From positions 544,424 through 608,423 of the forward strand of contig NW_023998569.1 in NCBI RefSeq assembly GCF_014805625.2: DNA of 64,000 nt, written 5' to 3'. The notes under the pieces are model-generated. The model was not told where the DNA came from. It made no database searches and saw only the letters and a program-made list of their open reading frames with translations. Positions within the stretch are counted from its first letter, which is position 1. Each line of letters opens with the position of its first letter. Positions 1-13,085 of this stretch are shown here, piece by piece. The position numbers and the translations under genes are program-made. The DNA comes from Glossina fuscipes (Eukaryota; Arthropoda; Insecta; Diptera; Glossinidae).

Positions 1-204
1 CAATCTGCGTTCAAGCAGAATCTTGGAGAAGAATAAACAATCAGTTTCGATAAACGCACCATATGACAACTGCCATTCTTCGACACCTCATATGATCTCA
101 CGATTCTAAGTGAACAGTAACCGGGAATAGAAATCTGGCAACGCCGAGAAGAGAATTCTGGCAGTGCATTGCAAAAGCTCATTACTGGTATAAGCTCATA
201 TCCG

Positions 205-640
205 TTAATTCGAACCGATGATTGAGCTTATTCGAAACTTTAATTTTATGATCACTCCCACAACGACATCAATTTTCTTGCAGCGCACACTAAAGATTTT
301 CAATTTCTTTCGGACTACTTTTTTGTTCAAATCGGTTTTTGTAAATTCACTTTTCTGCTTCTTCTTCCGCCTTACTACTAATGGAGCATACGCTTTTATC
401 GCAAGAATCTTCAAGACATCAGCAAAAGATGTCTTGTTTTTTATCTGGACGCTAACTCGATCAAATTTTCAACTTTCTTCACACTCTAACACGTCCACAG
501 TTTGGTTCGATAACATTTTTAATCTTTTTCAACTTCCGTTCAGCCCGGCTCTCAAATGTTTCGAGCAAGTTACCTACTTTGTCCTCATTGTTTTCCAATG
601 TTATTTGACAGAACGCGATTCGTTTCGATGGTACTATAAA
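205..640 (-). pseudogene. Possible gag/ORF1-like relic
   Basis: On -, one frame reads DKVGNLLETFESRAERKLKK and ends at a stop. A second (414-205 and just above) reads TSFADVLKILAIKAYAPLVV, then RRKKKQKSEFTKTDL and further basic residues. This K/R-rich arrangement is like the N-terminal gag or ORF1 of insect retroelements, but it is broken and no zinc knuckle is visible. Confidence 0.3.
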
Positions 641-1540
641 CCACACAATGTCGTCGACATTTAGTTAGGAAACCAGACATATAAAGCAAAGAAAAGGCTC
701 GTCATCCAATTAGCTCAACTTAATTTTATCAAGCCCACAGCCGTACATGGAATGATAATTCCTCCCCTTTGATGATCAATTCCATTGCCACCACTAATCT
801 TCCTTTGGCATTCTGACATCTTCACCATCCTGAGTACCAAAAGCGGCACCCAGAACACTAAAGTATTAAATACTATCCAAGTGGTAAATAACTATCGTTT
901 TCCCTCATCGCGCTAAAAAAATATCGCAGAACATAAATAGGAAAGACCAGCTGCGCCCAACATATTTTCCACTAATTACACGAAATTGCACAGAACAACA
1001 GGTACTAAAATGTACCAACCAGCAATCGAGCAAAAATCCACGCGGAATTCAATTAAAATACAAAATTCCTGTATTTATTTAATAAAACAAAATATTTATA
1101 TTAGCGCTTGCACAAAACACGCCTGTTTACAACAGAGTTGCCATTATTAAAATGTAGTACACATGTAACTAGAGATCAAACCAAATATTTATTAATTATT
1201 TATCGCACATAAATAACTCAATGCAGCAATTTTTATGAGGAATCGCTTATGTATTACTTCTTTCAAAATTTGGAACTGATAAAAATAAATTATTTCGCTA
1301 TAGACATTTTTTTCGCATGCCTCTCTTAACTGCACCCTTTGTTCTGGTTTTTTTTTTTTTGCTTTGAGAAAATATGGCAGGTAATTGTTTATTTCAATTA
1401 AATTATCTAATTTTTGATAGAAGATTATGAAAATTTTTTTGCGCCACCATTATTTAGGATTCGTTAGGTTCGTTTCAAAAGGCGAGCACTTATGAGAAAT
1501 TAAAAATTTGGGTAAATACTTAATAATTCTTCGCTACGCA

Positions 1541-1848
1541 AACGTAGAAATTTTTGCCTTCTGCAAAAACATAACAATATTCGGTGGTATGTTCAAATGT
1601 AAACAAATTGGACGCTTATTCTCACATTTTTCGAATTATTGAGAATTGTATACGCTTATTCTCGTACTTTACCAATTTTTATGCGCTTATTCTCACATTT
1701 TTCGCCTACTCTCGTAGGTAACATCGTCCTAAATCGAGAAAAATGATACACTTGTTGTTTGCCCAAAACGTAAGGGTAAGATTTTGAGTGGATATATAAG
1801 CCATCCTATTGGAGGAGAATAAATATTTTCAATATTTACATTCTAACA
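1541..1848 (+). mobile_element. Possible LTR 3' half
   Basis: GGATATATAAG (TATA, about 1790-1800), AATAAAT about 1819-1825 and an end at CTAACA (1848) are spaced as in insect LTRs. The next bases, AGTGGTCGCTCATTC, could be a degraded primer-binding region. No coding sequence follows, so this is inference. Confidence 0.3.
1612..1710 (+). repeat. Three imperfect CGCTTATTCTC repeats
   Basis: CGCTTATTCTC followed by ACATTTTTCG or GTACTTTACC occurs at 1613, 1653 and 1684 with unequal spacing. It lies inside the possible LTR. Confidence 0.6.
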
Positions 1849-1857
1849 AGTGGTCGC

Positions 1858-1970
1858 TCATTCACTTCTCCTTTAATTTGCCAAAATTCCAAGTTCGCTT
1901 GTTTACTCCTCCTTTAATTTGCCACAATTCGAAGTTCGCTTGTTTACTTCTCCTTTAATTTGCCAGAATT
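1858..1970 (+). repeat. 41-bp tandem repeat, three copies
   Basis: The block CCTTTAATTTGCC recurs at 1870, 1911 and 1952, an exact 41-base period, followed by AATTC(C/G)AAGTTCGCTTGTTTACT. It begins just after the possible LTR end and could be the leader of that element. Confidence 0.85.
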
Positions 1971-1975
1971 CAAAA

Positions 1976-4900
1976 ACATTTTTGGAAATTGTTGAATACA
2001 AAAATTTGTTCTTTTCCAATTTAAAGAAGAACTCTTGTGACACTCGCTGTATTTAACATTAATGAAATATCAAATTTCAATTAGAAAAGCAATCGATAAG
2101 CGATTTAGGTACAAATAGAATATATATTAAATAGATATATTTTGAGATATTTTCAAATATAGACATACCAGCCTAGGCAAATTGCTATCCTCTGATCATA
2201 CATCATACTTATAAGGTATTTTTCGGGTTGACGCAATCACAGTAGCTGGCGCCACGTCCTTAAGAGCACTATTATTAAATTATTATTGTTCAGAAGCACT
2301 GCTCTTAATAACCTTTTTTTTCAAAACTGTAAACTGTGTGTTTCGGTGAATGGTTGTTCAAAGTTCAAATCGTTTTTTTTTTTTAAATCAAATTCCAATA
2401 ATGCGAACTTCTTTAACAAATGGTTGTTTAAAATAAGGTACAATGTATTCTCAATTTAGAAAGCAGTTTGAAAGAAAAATTGTTAAAATTGAGATAATTT
2501 GAAATTTGTAATAAACAGCTTGAAGCAGGAAGCAGAAGAAGAAGAGTTGAGATTATGTTTACAAAACGAGGTGTCGAAAGTTTCCATCACTCAGCATTCA
2601 AATAGAACTCTTCATCACATCTTTGCTTATCTATTTTCCAGCACAACAGGTATCACGTGCAACTAACTTGAAAACTGTCTACAGATTCAACTGAATTGAT
2701 TCGGTTCGGTTTAAATTAAACGCAATAAATTGTTACGTTAGTTCTAACAGTGTGAATGTGATTTCCTCCTTGTCATGCCTGCTGTTAAACGATAAACGGT
2801 GAATACGTCCCTTCACGTCCGAAAGACTAAAAGGTTAAATTGCTTTAGAAGTCTTCCAAAATCTGCTATGTTTTCCTTGATCAACTTGCAACTCTGGAAA
2901 GGAAGAAAGTAATGAGCTGCTGACCGCTGATTTTTTTTTTTTAATTTTTATTAATTTTGCATACTACTCGTCCGACATGTAGGATAAAACAGCGTGGAAT
3001 AAATTTCGTAATGTAAGGAGTAATGTTGTACATAAGTATATGAAAATACTCATAACTACGAAAGTAAAAAGGGTGAGAAAGGGCCTAGATTCATAAATTG
3101 GCTGAAACGTTTATATATCTTGATGACAGGATTTAAGAAAGGAAAAGGTTGCAGAGAAGCTGCTTAGTTGTATGAACGCGAAATATCAAATTTACTGGCG
3201 CATTCAGTTTTTACGGATATGTCGTCGCTATAAACGACCTAATCTAATGGTAATTACAAGAGTCAATTCAGGATCAATTTCTGAATAGATTTAGGCACAT
3301 GTCTCCCGACTATCCAGCTGAGGTCTATTCAAGTATTTTTTTACTCAACCTTTAGTTTACAATTTTCGCGATATTATCATAATATTTGTACCAAAGACAT
3401 GTTGTGATCCCACGAGTGCCAGCTTTCTACTAAAAAGCCATTGTGTGATAATAAATTTATCATTCAATGAAATTGGCGAGAACTAATATTGTGACATAGA
3501 TAGCATCATTTTTTGAACCCCGCTTTCTATAGAGATTTTGTTTTTGTATAGCAACTATTTATAATTCTCAATATTTTTTGATGAAAAATAACATGAAATA
3601 ATGGTTTCAGATAAAAGTTTTCTTTGGTAGATTTCGTCTGCTTATATTTATTGTGGTGGTTGTGGCCTCGAAGATTACCAAAGGGCGAGAAAATGGCTCC
3701 CACCCATCTTCTATTTTTCAGGAACGGTAGGATCTCCTTCAATGGGGATTATTCTACTCCTTGGAGGCATCGGTCATCGTCCGTTAAAATAACTTGTGTG
3801 CTATCGGATGCTTTCAGTTTAGGATATTCGCGCGTAGATATGCGCTTAGCCAGCTTTAACATTCAATCGTTTTTATTAAATTCTGACAATGTTTTCATCG
3901 ATCCATCGTAACTGTATCGTAAAAACTAAAGTCATTTACAATTTGCATTTCAGATGTTAACTTAGCGATAGGTATGAATAATTCTAGTTTAAACGAAAGC
4001 GAGACTGAAAGCAATTGAGTCAGTTGGAGGTTGCAGGGGTGTATTGGATGTGAAAAATATACATTTATATGAAATTGTCAAATCAAGCTTAAATTCATAA
4101 TCATATAAAGAAAATACTTAACATGTCGGAAGTTTAAATTTAAATGTTGAATAAATTTACAAAATTTATTTTAATACTTCCTGCTATTTAATAAAGAATA
4201 AAAAAAATACCATACAAAGGCAAGTGAATCATAAAAAAAGTAACAAGCGTTCAAAACGAAGCTTGTAACCCTATCACTTTAAATGCTTGCAACATTCATG
4301 GTTTGTTAATAGCACAATACAGAATGGCGTCACCTTCAACCATGTCCCCATTCGATTGAACACAAGTAAAAGTGCTAAAAACGATCAATACAATTTCCTC
4401 GGAGAAAAAATAAGTAAGCAAGTGACATTTGGCCTTGTGTTTCTCCTGACTGCCCATTATCTTAATTATGAGTCTGCTAGTAGACCAAGAACAACATTTT
4501 TGCTTTAAGTTTTAAATTGTTTTGACATGCAGTTGTATAAAATTTTGGACTGAAGTCTGCTTTGCAGATCATCGCTTCTTGACTTTTGTGACTAGATTAC
4601 CTCGCCTTTCAAATTGGATCATTGCTAATCAGCTAAGAATTCATTATATATACCAAATTTTAGTTTTCTGCTCATACTCTACAGACTACAAGCGCTTCAA
4701 TAACAGTCAAAAGACACATAGAAGGAAAGCCAAATTGATAAGGTTCAGAATTTTCATGTTGTATGTCGCTATGATCTGTATTATATTGCCGACGGATGCC
4801 TAAACCGGCATGACGGATGTGTGGACTTTAGTTCTGTATTCTGACACTAAGTTGGCGGCCAAAGCGGAGTGCTTTTACTTCCAGAGTTTTGCTTGAAGTA

Positions 4901-7900
4901 CACTCTTTATAGAAGTTGTAATACGTGCATGTGACTCCAAAAAATGCATGACCCACGGATAGACGCAAAACTAAACTAGCGTTGTTCTTATTAATGCTTA
5001 GACCAAGAGGCGCTAAGAACATTTTTGTTCTATGATATTGTTGGTGCTTCTGACTCTTAAAAAAGCTCAAACCTTATATCTCACCAGTCAAATAATGCCA
5101 GAAGTATAAGTCATAGGCGATCTTGAATATGCTGGTACCAATAATTAAATATTCCTACGTAGCAATCATTCCAAAACGTTTTATTAACACTGTAGTCCAC
5201 CAATAATTTGCGCATCATACTTTCCGCCGAAGGATGGGAGCATTTCCCATTTTATGAGAGCTTTTGAAGCTTCAGAGACCCTAACCAGTATATATAATCC
5301 TGACCAGTATCAAATTCTTAATCGATTCAAGCAAGTTCTTCTGCCCCCCTATGGTAAACATTCTCTTAGTCGGACGAACGAAGATGAGGAAATTTTGCTA
5401 AAAGTTTGAAAATTTTGGAAGCACGGCCGTCGACATTAAAAACGTTTCAAATTAGTGCAAAGACACGCCTACAATGTAATATAAAATGAAAACATATCTA
5501 TTTTCAAAACCAAGAAAAAGATTGTTGGTCATTTTCTTAAACTGCAGCAACAAAAATTTGTATATTCAATTGGCTAATTTATATTTCTTAATACTTATTA
5601 ATTATAAAATGAACACCAACCGGCCACGGCCAATATTATAGAGTGTGAAGATAAAAGTGCTGGGAATAAACGATTCAGTTTCGTACTTATTTTTACATTT
5701 TTTTTTTTTAGCTTTCCGCACATCGTGTACAACTTAGCTGTTTTTTATACGTACTAATTCTTCTGGGCTCCCTCTTATGCCTACATTTTTATTGACATTT
5801 TTTTTTAATTCCTCAATTAATCTTTACTTTAAACAGGTTGGTGGTTTCGCTCTTTCTAACTATGCTACTTTAAAGTCGACTCAAATAAGGAACGGGGTTC
5901 ATTTAGGACTATGTATTACTAGTTTCCAAAAATTACTATGTAGGCTTATAACCGTGCTGGGTTATGTTCATTCACAGTTCCTCTGATTTAATATCTTATT
6001 TGAGAGTTAGACTAAATTTTCAAAATTAGAGTTCTACCCTTAGGGGTTTCTATGTAAAAGAATTTACCGGTTTTGTCTCAGTAGGTCGAGCTGGCTTTTC
6101 TAAAATTTTTGTTTGGAATATTAAGCGTGTGAAGATGAATTTAAGAACTAGAGACATCTACAGATAGCTGAGACAGCAACTAACTAAGGAGTTAGGTACG
6201 ATTTTTTAACGCAGTAGGTTTTTTTACGTATTTTGTAGATTGTAATGATGACGTTTTAATAACTTCCTGCAAATTGGTTTCTGAAGGCGGATCGTCCATA
6301 TCACGTTCAAACTGGTAAAAGTAAAATATTTTGTGAACGTCTCATGAATCAGCATGAAAATACCTTTTCAAAAAGCTAAACAAGTTCAAATGCTGTTTTT
6401 TTGAACTATTTTTATTAAATTTAAAAAATTGCATATTAGCAAAGCATACGTGCTTTACTAACATCAACAGAAAAAAACACGAATTTAATTTCATTTTTAA
6501 CAGATTTAAATTTCTTTCTTCATTTAGAAAATTTGGTAAACATGGTTCCGAAAGGCGAGATTTGAATTTGTTAAGCTTATTTAAAAGGAATTTTTATAGA
6601 GATTTATAAAGTATCTACAGAATATCTTACGTTTTCTAATTTGGACGGAGTATACTTCCAAGTCCAGCCATACCCTGTTCGTAATTGCTTAACAGAATTG
6701 CGTTAATATAGTTGACAGGTGTCTTTGGTAGTCAAATTTGAATTTGTCTTCACATCCTTCAAACTATTACATATTCTTTTTCCATCCGCTGTGGAACATA
6801 AAAAATTATTCATTAGCATGCATATTTCCTGTTTGAAAGGCAAAGATTCCTGAACCATAAGTTCTTGCGTTTTTACGAAAAGCTTTTAGGGGCACATCCA
6901 ATTTAAATTTATAAATCATATAAGTCAATTATAAAGCAGCGTTTGCTATCTTCATCTATTTTACCCATATTTCGAATGTTCTTCAACAGAAAAAGAGGCA
7001 AACTAATGAATGATTAAAGAAGTATTACGAGTCCAATCTCAAATTTGTTGATCAGGTAGATCTATACACATCAGTGCAATTCCAATTATTCAGCTCATTT
7101 TAACTAAACATTTCAAAGTCTGCTTATGTCTGTTTCCAAACGTTTGATAAACTAATTACACTTTGTCGCACGTAATGACAATTTTAATTTAAAATAAGCA
7201 AAACGACTTGCGTTTTAAATAAGCAAGTAAACCGGCTTAATGTCCACTAATACACGTGCAAGTACATGTGTCTATCAATCTTTGGTTATTTAATGTGTGT
7301 GAGCGCGTAGAATAGTGAATATTTAAGTCTTAAAACAAATTTATTAATTGCATACGTCATTAAATTGTTTTACATTATTACTAAACAACAAGGCAATGTG
7401 CTGTCGTGTCCGAATAAAAGGTATGCGTACGCAGGCACTTTCAAAATTCAGTTCATCTACCCTCTCATAACCACCAATAGGCTTTTCGCATTCTAATCTC
7501 CAAGTTCTTTTATTTGATACACAATATCGCTGGTACTATTAAGAAAAAATTAATCCGCGTGTCTACCATATCCATTCTTAAGTAGATCATATAAGCGTGT
7601 ACAAAATAGTTTTAAACGTTTTGTCGAGTTTGTAAAATTTAATTACTTGTAACTTGCTATGGGCATGGTCCATTTTTGGATCTAAAGAGTAGAGTTTTTC
7701 GCAAAGTAAACGTGGCAAATTTCAGCCTTCTAACATTAATAATTTTCGAGTAACTCGCAAAAATCCAAAAATATTTGTTAAAAAAACTGAGTTGCGTTCA
7801 CTTTACGCTCCACTGCGCGCTTCTGCTCTAACTAATTTTGTTCATTTTCATTTTTTGCGTGCAGAAACTTCCAATGTTTCTACCAAATTTTAATTTTGCG

Positions 7901-8480
7901 GCAAGAAGAGTGTCGACAATACACACCATGCGGACACACAGACGTATAGACATAGGTAAACCAACTCAAAATTTCATGCTGATGAAGAATGTACATGCTT
8001 TATAGGATCTCTAAAGCTTGTTTTTGGATATTATATACGCTATGGCAAAAAACAAAACGAGTATACCTTAATTTTCCAGTGATTGGTATAAAAATATTTA
8101 AGAAGGCTGTGGTCGCCTTTATTTGAAAATGAAAGAGAACGGTAAATAGTAAATTTCGATAATCTATAATGTTAGGTGAACGTGGCCGATTTTTTCTGAT
8201 TCCGTATAAGAACACTTTGTCGTTGCATCTGTTGTAATCCACAAGTAATGAGCAAAAACCTCAACTTTACTACTTTTGATAAAAGAGGGTGTGTCCTAGT
8301 TTCCATTGTAGCGATTTCGCCCACAGTGAACACCAACTTTTACGCTCAAGATTTTCCAATATTCCAGGAGCATGCTTAACACAGGCAGATGCACGGACGG
8401 ATTCAGAATTTGTTACTAATCAAGATTGTATACATATCGTTATGAAAATGCCATATTCAATAATTTGAGTTTTTATGAAA
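1976..8480. other. Intergenic, no gene seen
   Basis: This is A/T-rich with many short homopolymer runs. Frames up to 97 codons exist on both strands but lack splice context or family resemblance. About 7640-7990 (GGGCATGGTCCATTTTTGGA, later GGACACACAGACG) looks like a fragment of a dispersed fly repeat. Confidence 0.7.
5281..5385 (+). repeat. Fragment of a dispersed fly repeat (TATATAATCCTGACCAGTATC type)
   Basis: The stretch with GTATATATAATCCTGACCAG, ATCGATTCAAGC and GTCGGACGAACGAAG follows the order of motifs in the common fly dispersed repeat that carries TTGATCAG, TCGAT and CCGTCTGTC blocks. Ends are not definable here. Confidence 0.35.
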
Positions 8481-8640
8481 TTATTATTATTATTATTATA
8501 AATTTAGCCAGAGAAAAAATGGTAAGACTAAAGCCTTAAAGCACTAGCATCTAAGCCTTTCGGCTTTACTAAAAACTCTACCGCACTTGAGATTTGAATC
8601 CACGACCATTGAGTTCCTAGTCGAGATTCTTGCCTACTTG
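8481..8640 (-). repeat. SINE-like repeat, copy 1
   Basis: Reading -, it has a B-box-like pol III motif (GGTCGTGGATTCAAATCTC, 8608-8590), a body including 22 bases at 8591-8570 identical to copy 2 at 15.9 kb, and a terminal (ATA)n tail at 8500-8481. The tRNA-like head and simple-repeat tail are typical of a SINE. The A box is unclear. Confidence 0.55.
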
Positions 8641-8739
8641 GCAGCTCAGTGGATGTGTTTTAATGAAAATAGCCAATGTCCTAAGAAACTAAATTCTGTC
8701 GCGTTACTTGGGTCATACAGCTGCGAACTGGCAAAAAGA

Positions 8740-9110
8740 TTGACAACAATTGGAGGAAATGTAGCGGAAAACAAATTAATCAATAATATTGCGATGAATT
8801 TAGGTAATGATAACTTGCTTGTAAAAGGGTATATAAGCAGAATATTTGTGGAAGGCAAGAGAGCCGTAAGCCAGTCGTAGAAGGGTCGAGTCAATCGTAA
8901 ATGCGTCGAAAAGTTAATCGAAAGTGACTCGTGAGAGTCGAGTCAAGAGAGTTGATTTGCAATATTCTCAACGAGTACTAAAGCCTTATAGATAGAAAGC
9001 AAATAGATTTTCTAATTTTGTAGCAGTGTAGCGGTACGAACTTTATTTCAAAAGACGTTGAATAAATAACGTAAATTCGTTAAAGAACGGATTTACATTA
9101 CAATATTTTG
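8740..9110 (+). mobile_element. Diverged LTR-like remnant
   Basis: The stretch around 8801-8860 (GAATTTAGGTA, TTGCTTGTAAAA, GTATATAAGCAGAATATTTG, TGGAAGG) matches the TATA region of the 38.4- and 62.3-kb LTRs. An AATAAATAA follows at 9060, as in an LTR R region. The 5' half is not alignable by eye and the ends are uncertain. Open frames here on both strands are shadows of this element. Confidence 0.4.
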
Positions 9111-11407
9111 CAGGACCATAAAAGCTTCCTTTTGAGTATTGCGAAACTTTCAACAAATGGAACATGCCGCCATCTTTTCGTAATGGATAGAATATTGAAC
9201 AGTTAAAAATTATTTTTGATATTTTTAATCTTAATCACTTGTTTTTGTTCTAATAACAATATTATGTTAATTTTACCAACCCGTTTATGGTATTTAAGGA
9301 CAAAACTGAAGTGCTAAAGAGCGAACATTGTTAATAAATTCGTCTGTCTACTCATTCGGGTTCTCTCTGTACTGCTTCGTTCATAAATCGTTCTCGCATC
9401 TTGCCAATGCCTGTCTATAGGAATGATTATCAGCCCGCTCGTCATTTATCTATTGGGAATTATAAACGAACAATTAATTTAAGTCTAGATATCAACTTTG
9501 AAAATGGAAAAATTTGAAAGAAATGGATGTGAAAGTGACGACTATTGGAAGCGGTAGATAGATGTTGTTCTACTCTTAATTTATCGTATGTAAAAGAGAA
9601 CTACTTAGTATCAAATTTATTTTTCATGATCGTATTAGAAATAGAAAGTTACGCATATAAATGAAAGACCCGGACTTACTGACTAACTGATAAATGAAAT
9701 CTAACAAAAACGGCTCGACGATAATTTTTGCTTCTCCTTTGTAAAACAAAGTGCACTTTCAACAGGTTTAGAAAAATTGTAAAGTCAATTTAGATTGATT
9801 AACACGGGAATTTTTACGATGAGTCTTTAGAAAAAAAAAGCTAGCGTTGGGTCATCTCCTAGTCTGACAATCCACGAACTCCAAAACCTCAAGTTGACTG
9901 CTTCGCATGGCCCATGCTAAGATCGCTCTTTAAAGCCAAAAGAAACAATTCACGTAATCGAACGCGAGGTTATCGAGATATCTGAATTATTAAGGAAAAA
10001 AAGTTATATGGACAGAGTGAGAGCAGAATTGTATTAACCTTGATAACGAATATCTTGAGAAGTTTTTAGATGTTTGCCAATAAACCAAACAATCAATGTG
10101 TCCTTCTATTCTCATATCTTCTTTAATAATAATAATAATAATAACAACTGAGAAACAATGAAAACGCTGTGGGCCGGTGTCGAATAAACTCGATCGGAAT
10201 ATGAATATGTAACTCGGCGGCGACTTTACGTCAGAAAGATTTTTTGGTTTGTTAATAAGAAAGATACTCACTTTATTTTTCAGCTGTGAAGTTTCAATAC
10301 ATTACAGCTGGATATCGAGAACCACAAATCGACCCTAGATTTCTTCGTAAAGAGACTAATAGAATATGCATGCAACTTGGAAGTGCCTTTGTACCAAATT
10401 TTGTTGAAAATTCAAGTTTAGCAAGTTGATCGAGAAGTCAAGACAAGTAAGCTATTATTGCAAATTATTTAAGAATAGAAAATTTACATAAACACAATCG
10501 TTCTTATCTGCCCACTCGCATCAAAAAATTATTTTCCAATTAGATAAAGAAAGCATGACACCGCCCTTTTATTTCACATAAATAGTTTTAAAAAAGTAAC
10601 GATTCATTATTAGGTAAATATAGTAAATATTTTCGATTTTATTTATTTATTTTTTCCATCTATATCTTGGTTAATTAACAATCTAAAAGCAGTTCTTAGG
10701 TGCGACCTATAGTGTTAGCTTTTAGTGTCAATATTTATTATTATAATATTTTTTCAACTTCTCAAACATTTTAATTTTAAAAACATCTTAGAGACATGGT
10801 GTGAAATCAGTGAGAGCAGATAGAAAATCATCGACTGAGCAATACTCTACGAAAGTTCATTTGGGAGGCACTTTCTACCACCGTCATCCTAAAGTATGCC
10901 TCTTTAATTGGGCCGATTAAGGTCTCAATGGCAACTTATCTTTTATAAAAATAAAAAAAAAAAAATAAATTAAAATATACCAATCGGCAGTAGATCGAAA
11001 TTCCCCAATGAATGACTACCATAATGAATCGCTGATTACATAATTTTTTCGATTATAGCGAAAGAGAGAGATGAGAAGTTGGTGAAATTGTCTTAAGAAT
11101 AGTTGAGGTCAAATCAAAATCTGTATAACAACCTTAAATAATTAATTCTAAATAAAATTAAAGTTTCGCACAGATGGATATGGCTGAACCATTTCAAAAT
11201 GTACGACTTATTGAAAATTTGTAAGGCTCAAAATGGTTTTTACAAACGCCTTAACTAAATTTATGTAACCCATGTTTGGATAATAACTAATCGAAATTCG
11301 CGTCCTTGACCGTCTACTCTTATCGTGCTTGCATTATGAAACATTGATAGCTATTAGTACAATATATCATTAAAGCAATAATTACAATATTACATTACTA
11401 TTACGAT
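9111..11407. other. Intergenic, no gene seen
   Basis: The only structure noticed is an (AAT)n run at about 10124-10146. The 93-codon - frame over it is noise. Confidence 0.7.
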
Positions 11408-11840
11408 TTTTATACCCATCACCGATGAGCAGGTGTATTCATTATGTCGAAACGTTTGCAGTGTTCAAAAAAGAACTTCCGAAGCCCCATAATCTATAAA
11501 CATTCGCGAACGGTGTCAAAGTCTAATGCTTTAAGCACATCCATCCGGCCATCCGTCCGTCTGCTCAATTGTGTAGTATCTGTGGTAAATCTTCTGCCAG
11601 ATTTGAAAATGACCCAAACCGCTCAAAGGACACTCCTATGCAATGAAAACTGTGAGCAACTTTGCTTTCCGTGGCTTTTGCTTATTACTCATAAAATACT
11701 ACACATGCACTATATAAATTTCCACTTTTATTGTGAAAATAGAAAAATCCAGCCGCGTCTATCCAATGTTGTAGTGTAAGAAAATTTGGTTCTTTTCCTC
11801 CTTTTTAGTCTTTTTTGTAGTAGCCGTGACGGGTATAAGA
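11408..11840. repeat. Dispersed element bounded by TTATACCC and GGGTATAA
   Basis: TTTTTATACCCATCACC near 11408-11424 and GTGACGGGTATAAGAG near 11826-11841 form short inverted ends. Between them are CATCCGGCCATCCGTCCGTC and AAATGACCCAAACCGCTCAA, features of widespread fly nonautonomous repeats. The 111-codon + frame at 11444-11779 lies wholly inside and is not a gene. Confidence 0.5.
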
Positions 11841-12829
11841 GATTCGGTCACAATAGGATATAATTTTCTCACTTATTTTTTAGGTTGGGATATAAATAAC
11901 AATTAAAATAATTATCGGTTTACGCGGTTTATTTAAGAGTCTAAAACCCAAAGATAAATGTCTTCACTTGTTTAAACAGTAACCCAATATATTTATTCCA
12001 TTCCATTAATAAATAACTTTGGCCTTAAAATTGTAATTATAAGTTGAGCTATCATTAGTAGCAGGTGGAAAGTCAAAACAGGGCGGAAACTAAGTATTAA
12101 CTGTACGTTACTAATATCTGTAACTTAGGGTCGGTTTATAGTTTCCGAGATCGAAAAGACTCGATCTTAACCTGCATATGTTAGTCATTTTTCGTTCGAT
12201 ACTAAGAAAAATGCTGCATTTATCGACAGCTGTAAACTTTCTGTTAGTTATAGCAAGTCCGTCATCGAAAGCTATCGAGTATACTCAATATCGAAAATCA
12301 TAAGCCGGGGCCCTGAAAAAAGATAAAATAAAATAACGTTACGTAAAAAATCCGTTTTGCAGTTCGTAAATGCAAAAAAAAAAAAATGAAGTAAATTTTA
12401 AAGAAAATAAATTAGTTTTTTTGCTCCTTCTCGAGATTTGCTTCGTAATGGGATTTACTTGACGCGATTCGCTTAAGCTAACGATTGATTGACTCCGTAA
12501 GTATTCAAAATAAAACACCCTGTTTTCTTATCCAAGGTGATTAATAAATTAATGTTTCAAATTCATTTCACAACAATGCCCGCGAAGCAAAAATCTAATT
12601 TAAGCAAAGAGTTGGAATTAGTTAAAAAAATTTTATTTTTGTTGTATTAAAATACGTTGTTCCATTTCTGTCGTTATATATAATTTAGTTATGTTTACCG
12701 TTTTGTTTACGCGGAAATTTTTTTTTATGTTCGCAAAACGATCAAAAGTTTTTGATTGTAGTATGCTTAACTTATTTTATGCTACGTTTAATATTCAATA
12801 TAATCTTACTTTAGTTTACATTACGGCAC

Positions 12830-13085
12830 TATGCTTGAATCGATCGCTGGTAAGTAGGCATGTTTAAATTGAATAAGACACTTTAAATTAAAAACATAAC
12901 AATTGGAGATGGTCGAAAAAGTGGTCCGATCCGAAGCGTTTTCAATAACGATCAACCTTGGGCCAAAAACGTGCACTGCCAAATAAAATTGGGCCAATAT
13001 AATAAACGCGAGCTTATTAATGTCCTTCTTAGTCCGCACAAACTTAATGCACGTGTGCACCGTAAGTGAGGCAGTGTGCAAAAGC
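12830..13085 (+). repeat. Dispersed repeat family B, copy 1
   Basis: It shares GGTCCGATCCGAA, CG.TTTCAATA.CGATC and CCTTGG with the 19.6-kb copy in the same order, and ends with a GTCCGCACAAACTTAAT block also seen there as GTCCGCACTAACTTAAT. Confidence 0.6.

Noticed and set aside
218..664. 148-codon + frame, F/L/T-rich
   Set aside because: The opposite strand shows a basic, gag-like reading that better explains the composition; no + strand family is recognisable.
3624..3911. 95-codon + frame
   Set aside because: It has no family resemblance, signal or splice context and lies in repeat-like intergenic DNA.
8587..8880. 97-codon + and 82-codon - overlapping frames
   Set aside because: Both lie across the SINE-like repeat and the LTR-like remnant.
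11444..11779. 111-codon + frame
   Set aside because: It is entirely inside a dispersed element bounded by TTATACCC and GGGTATAA.
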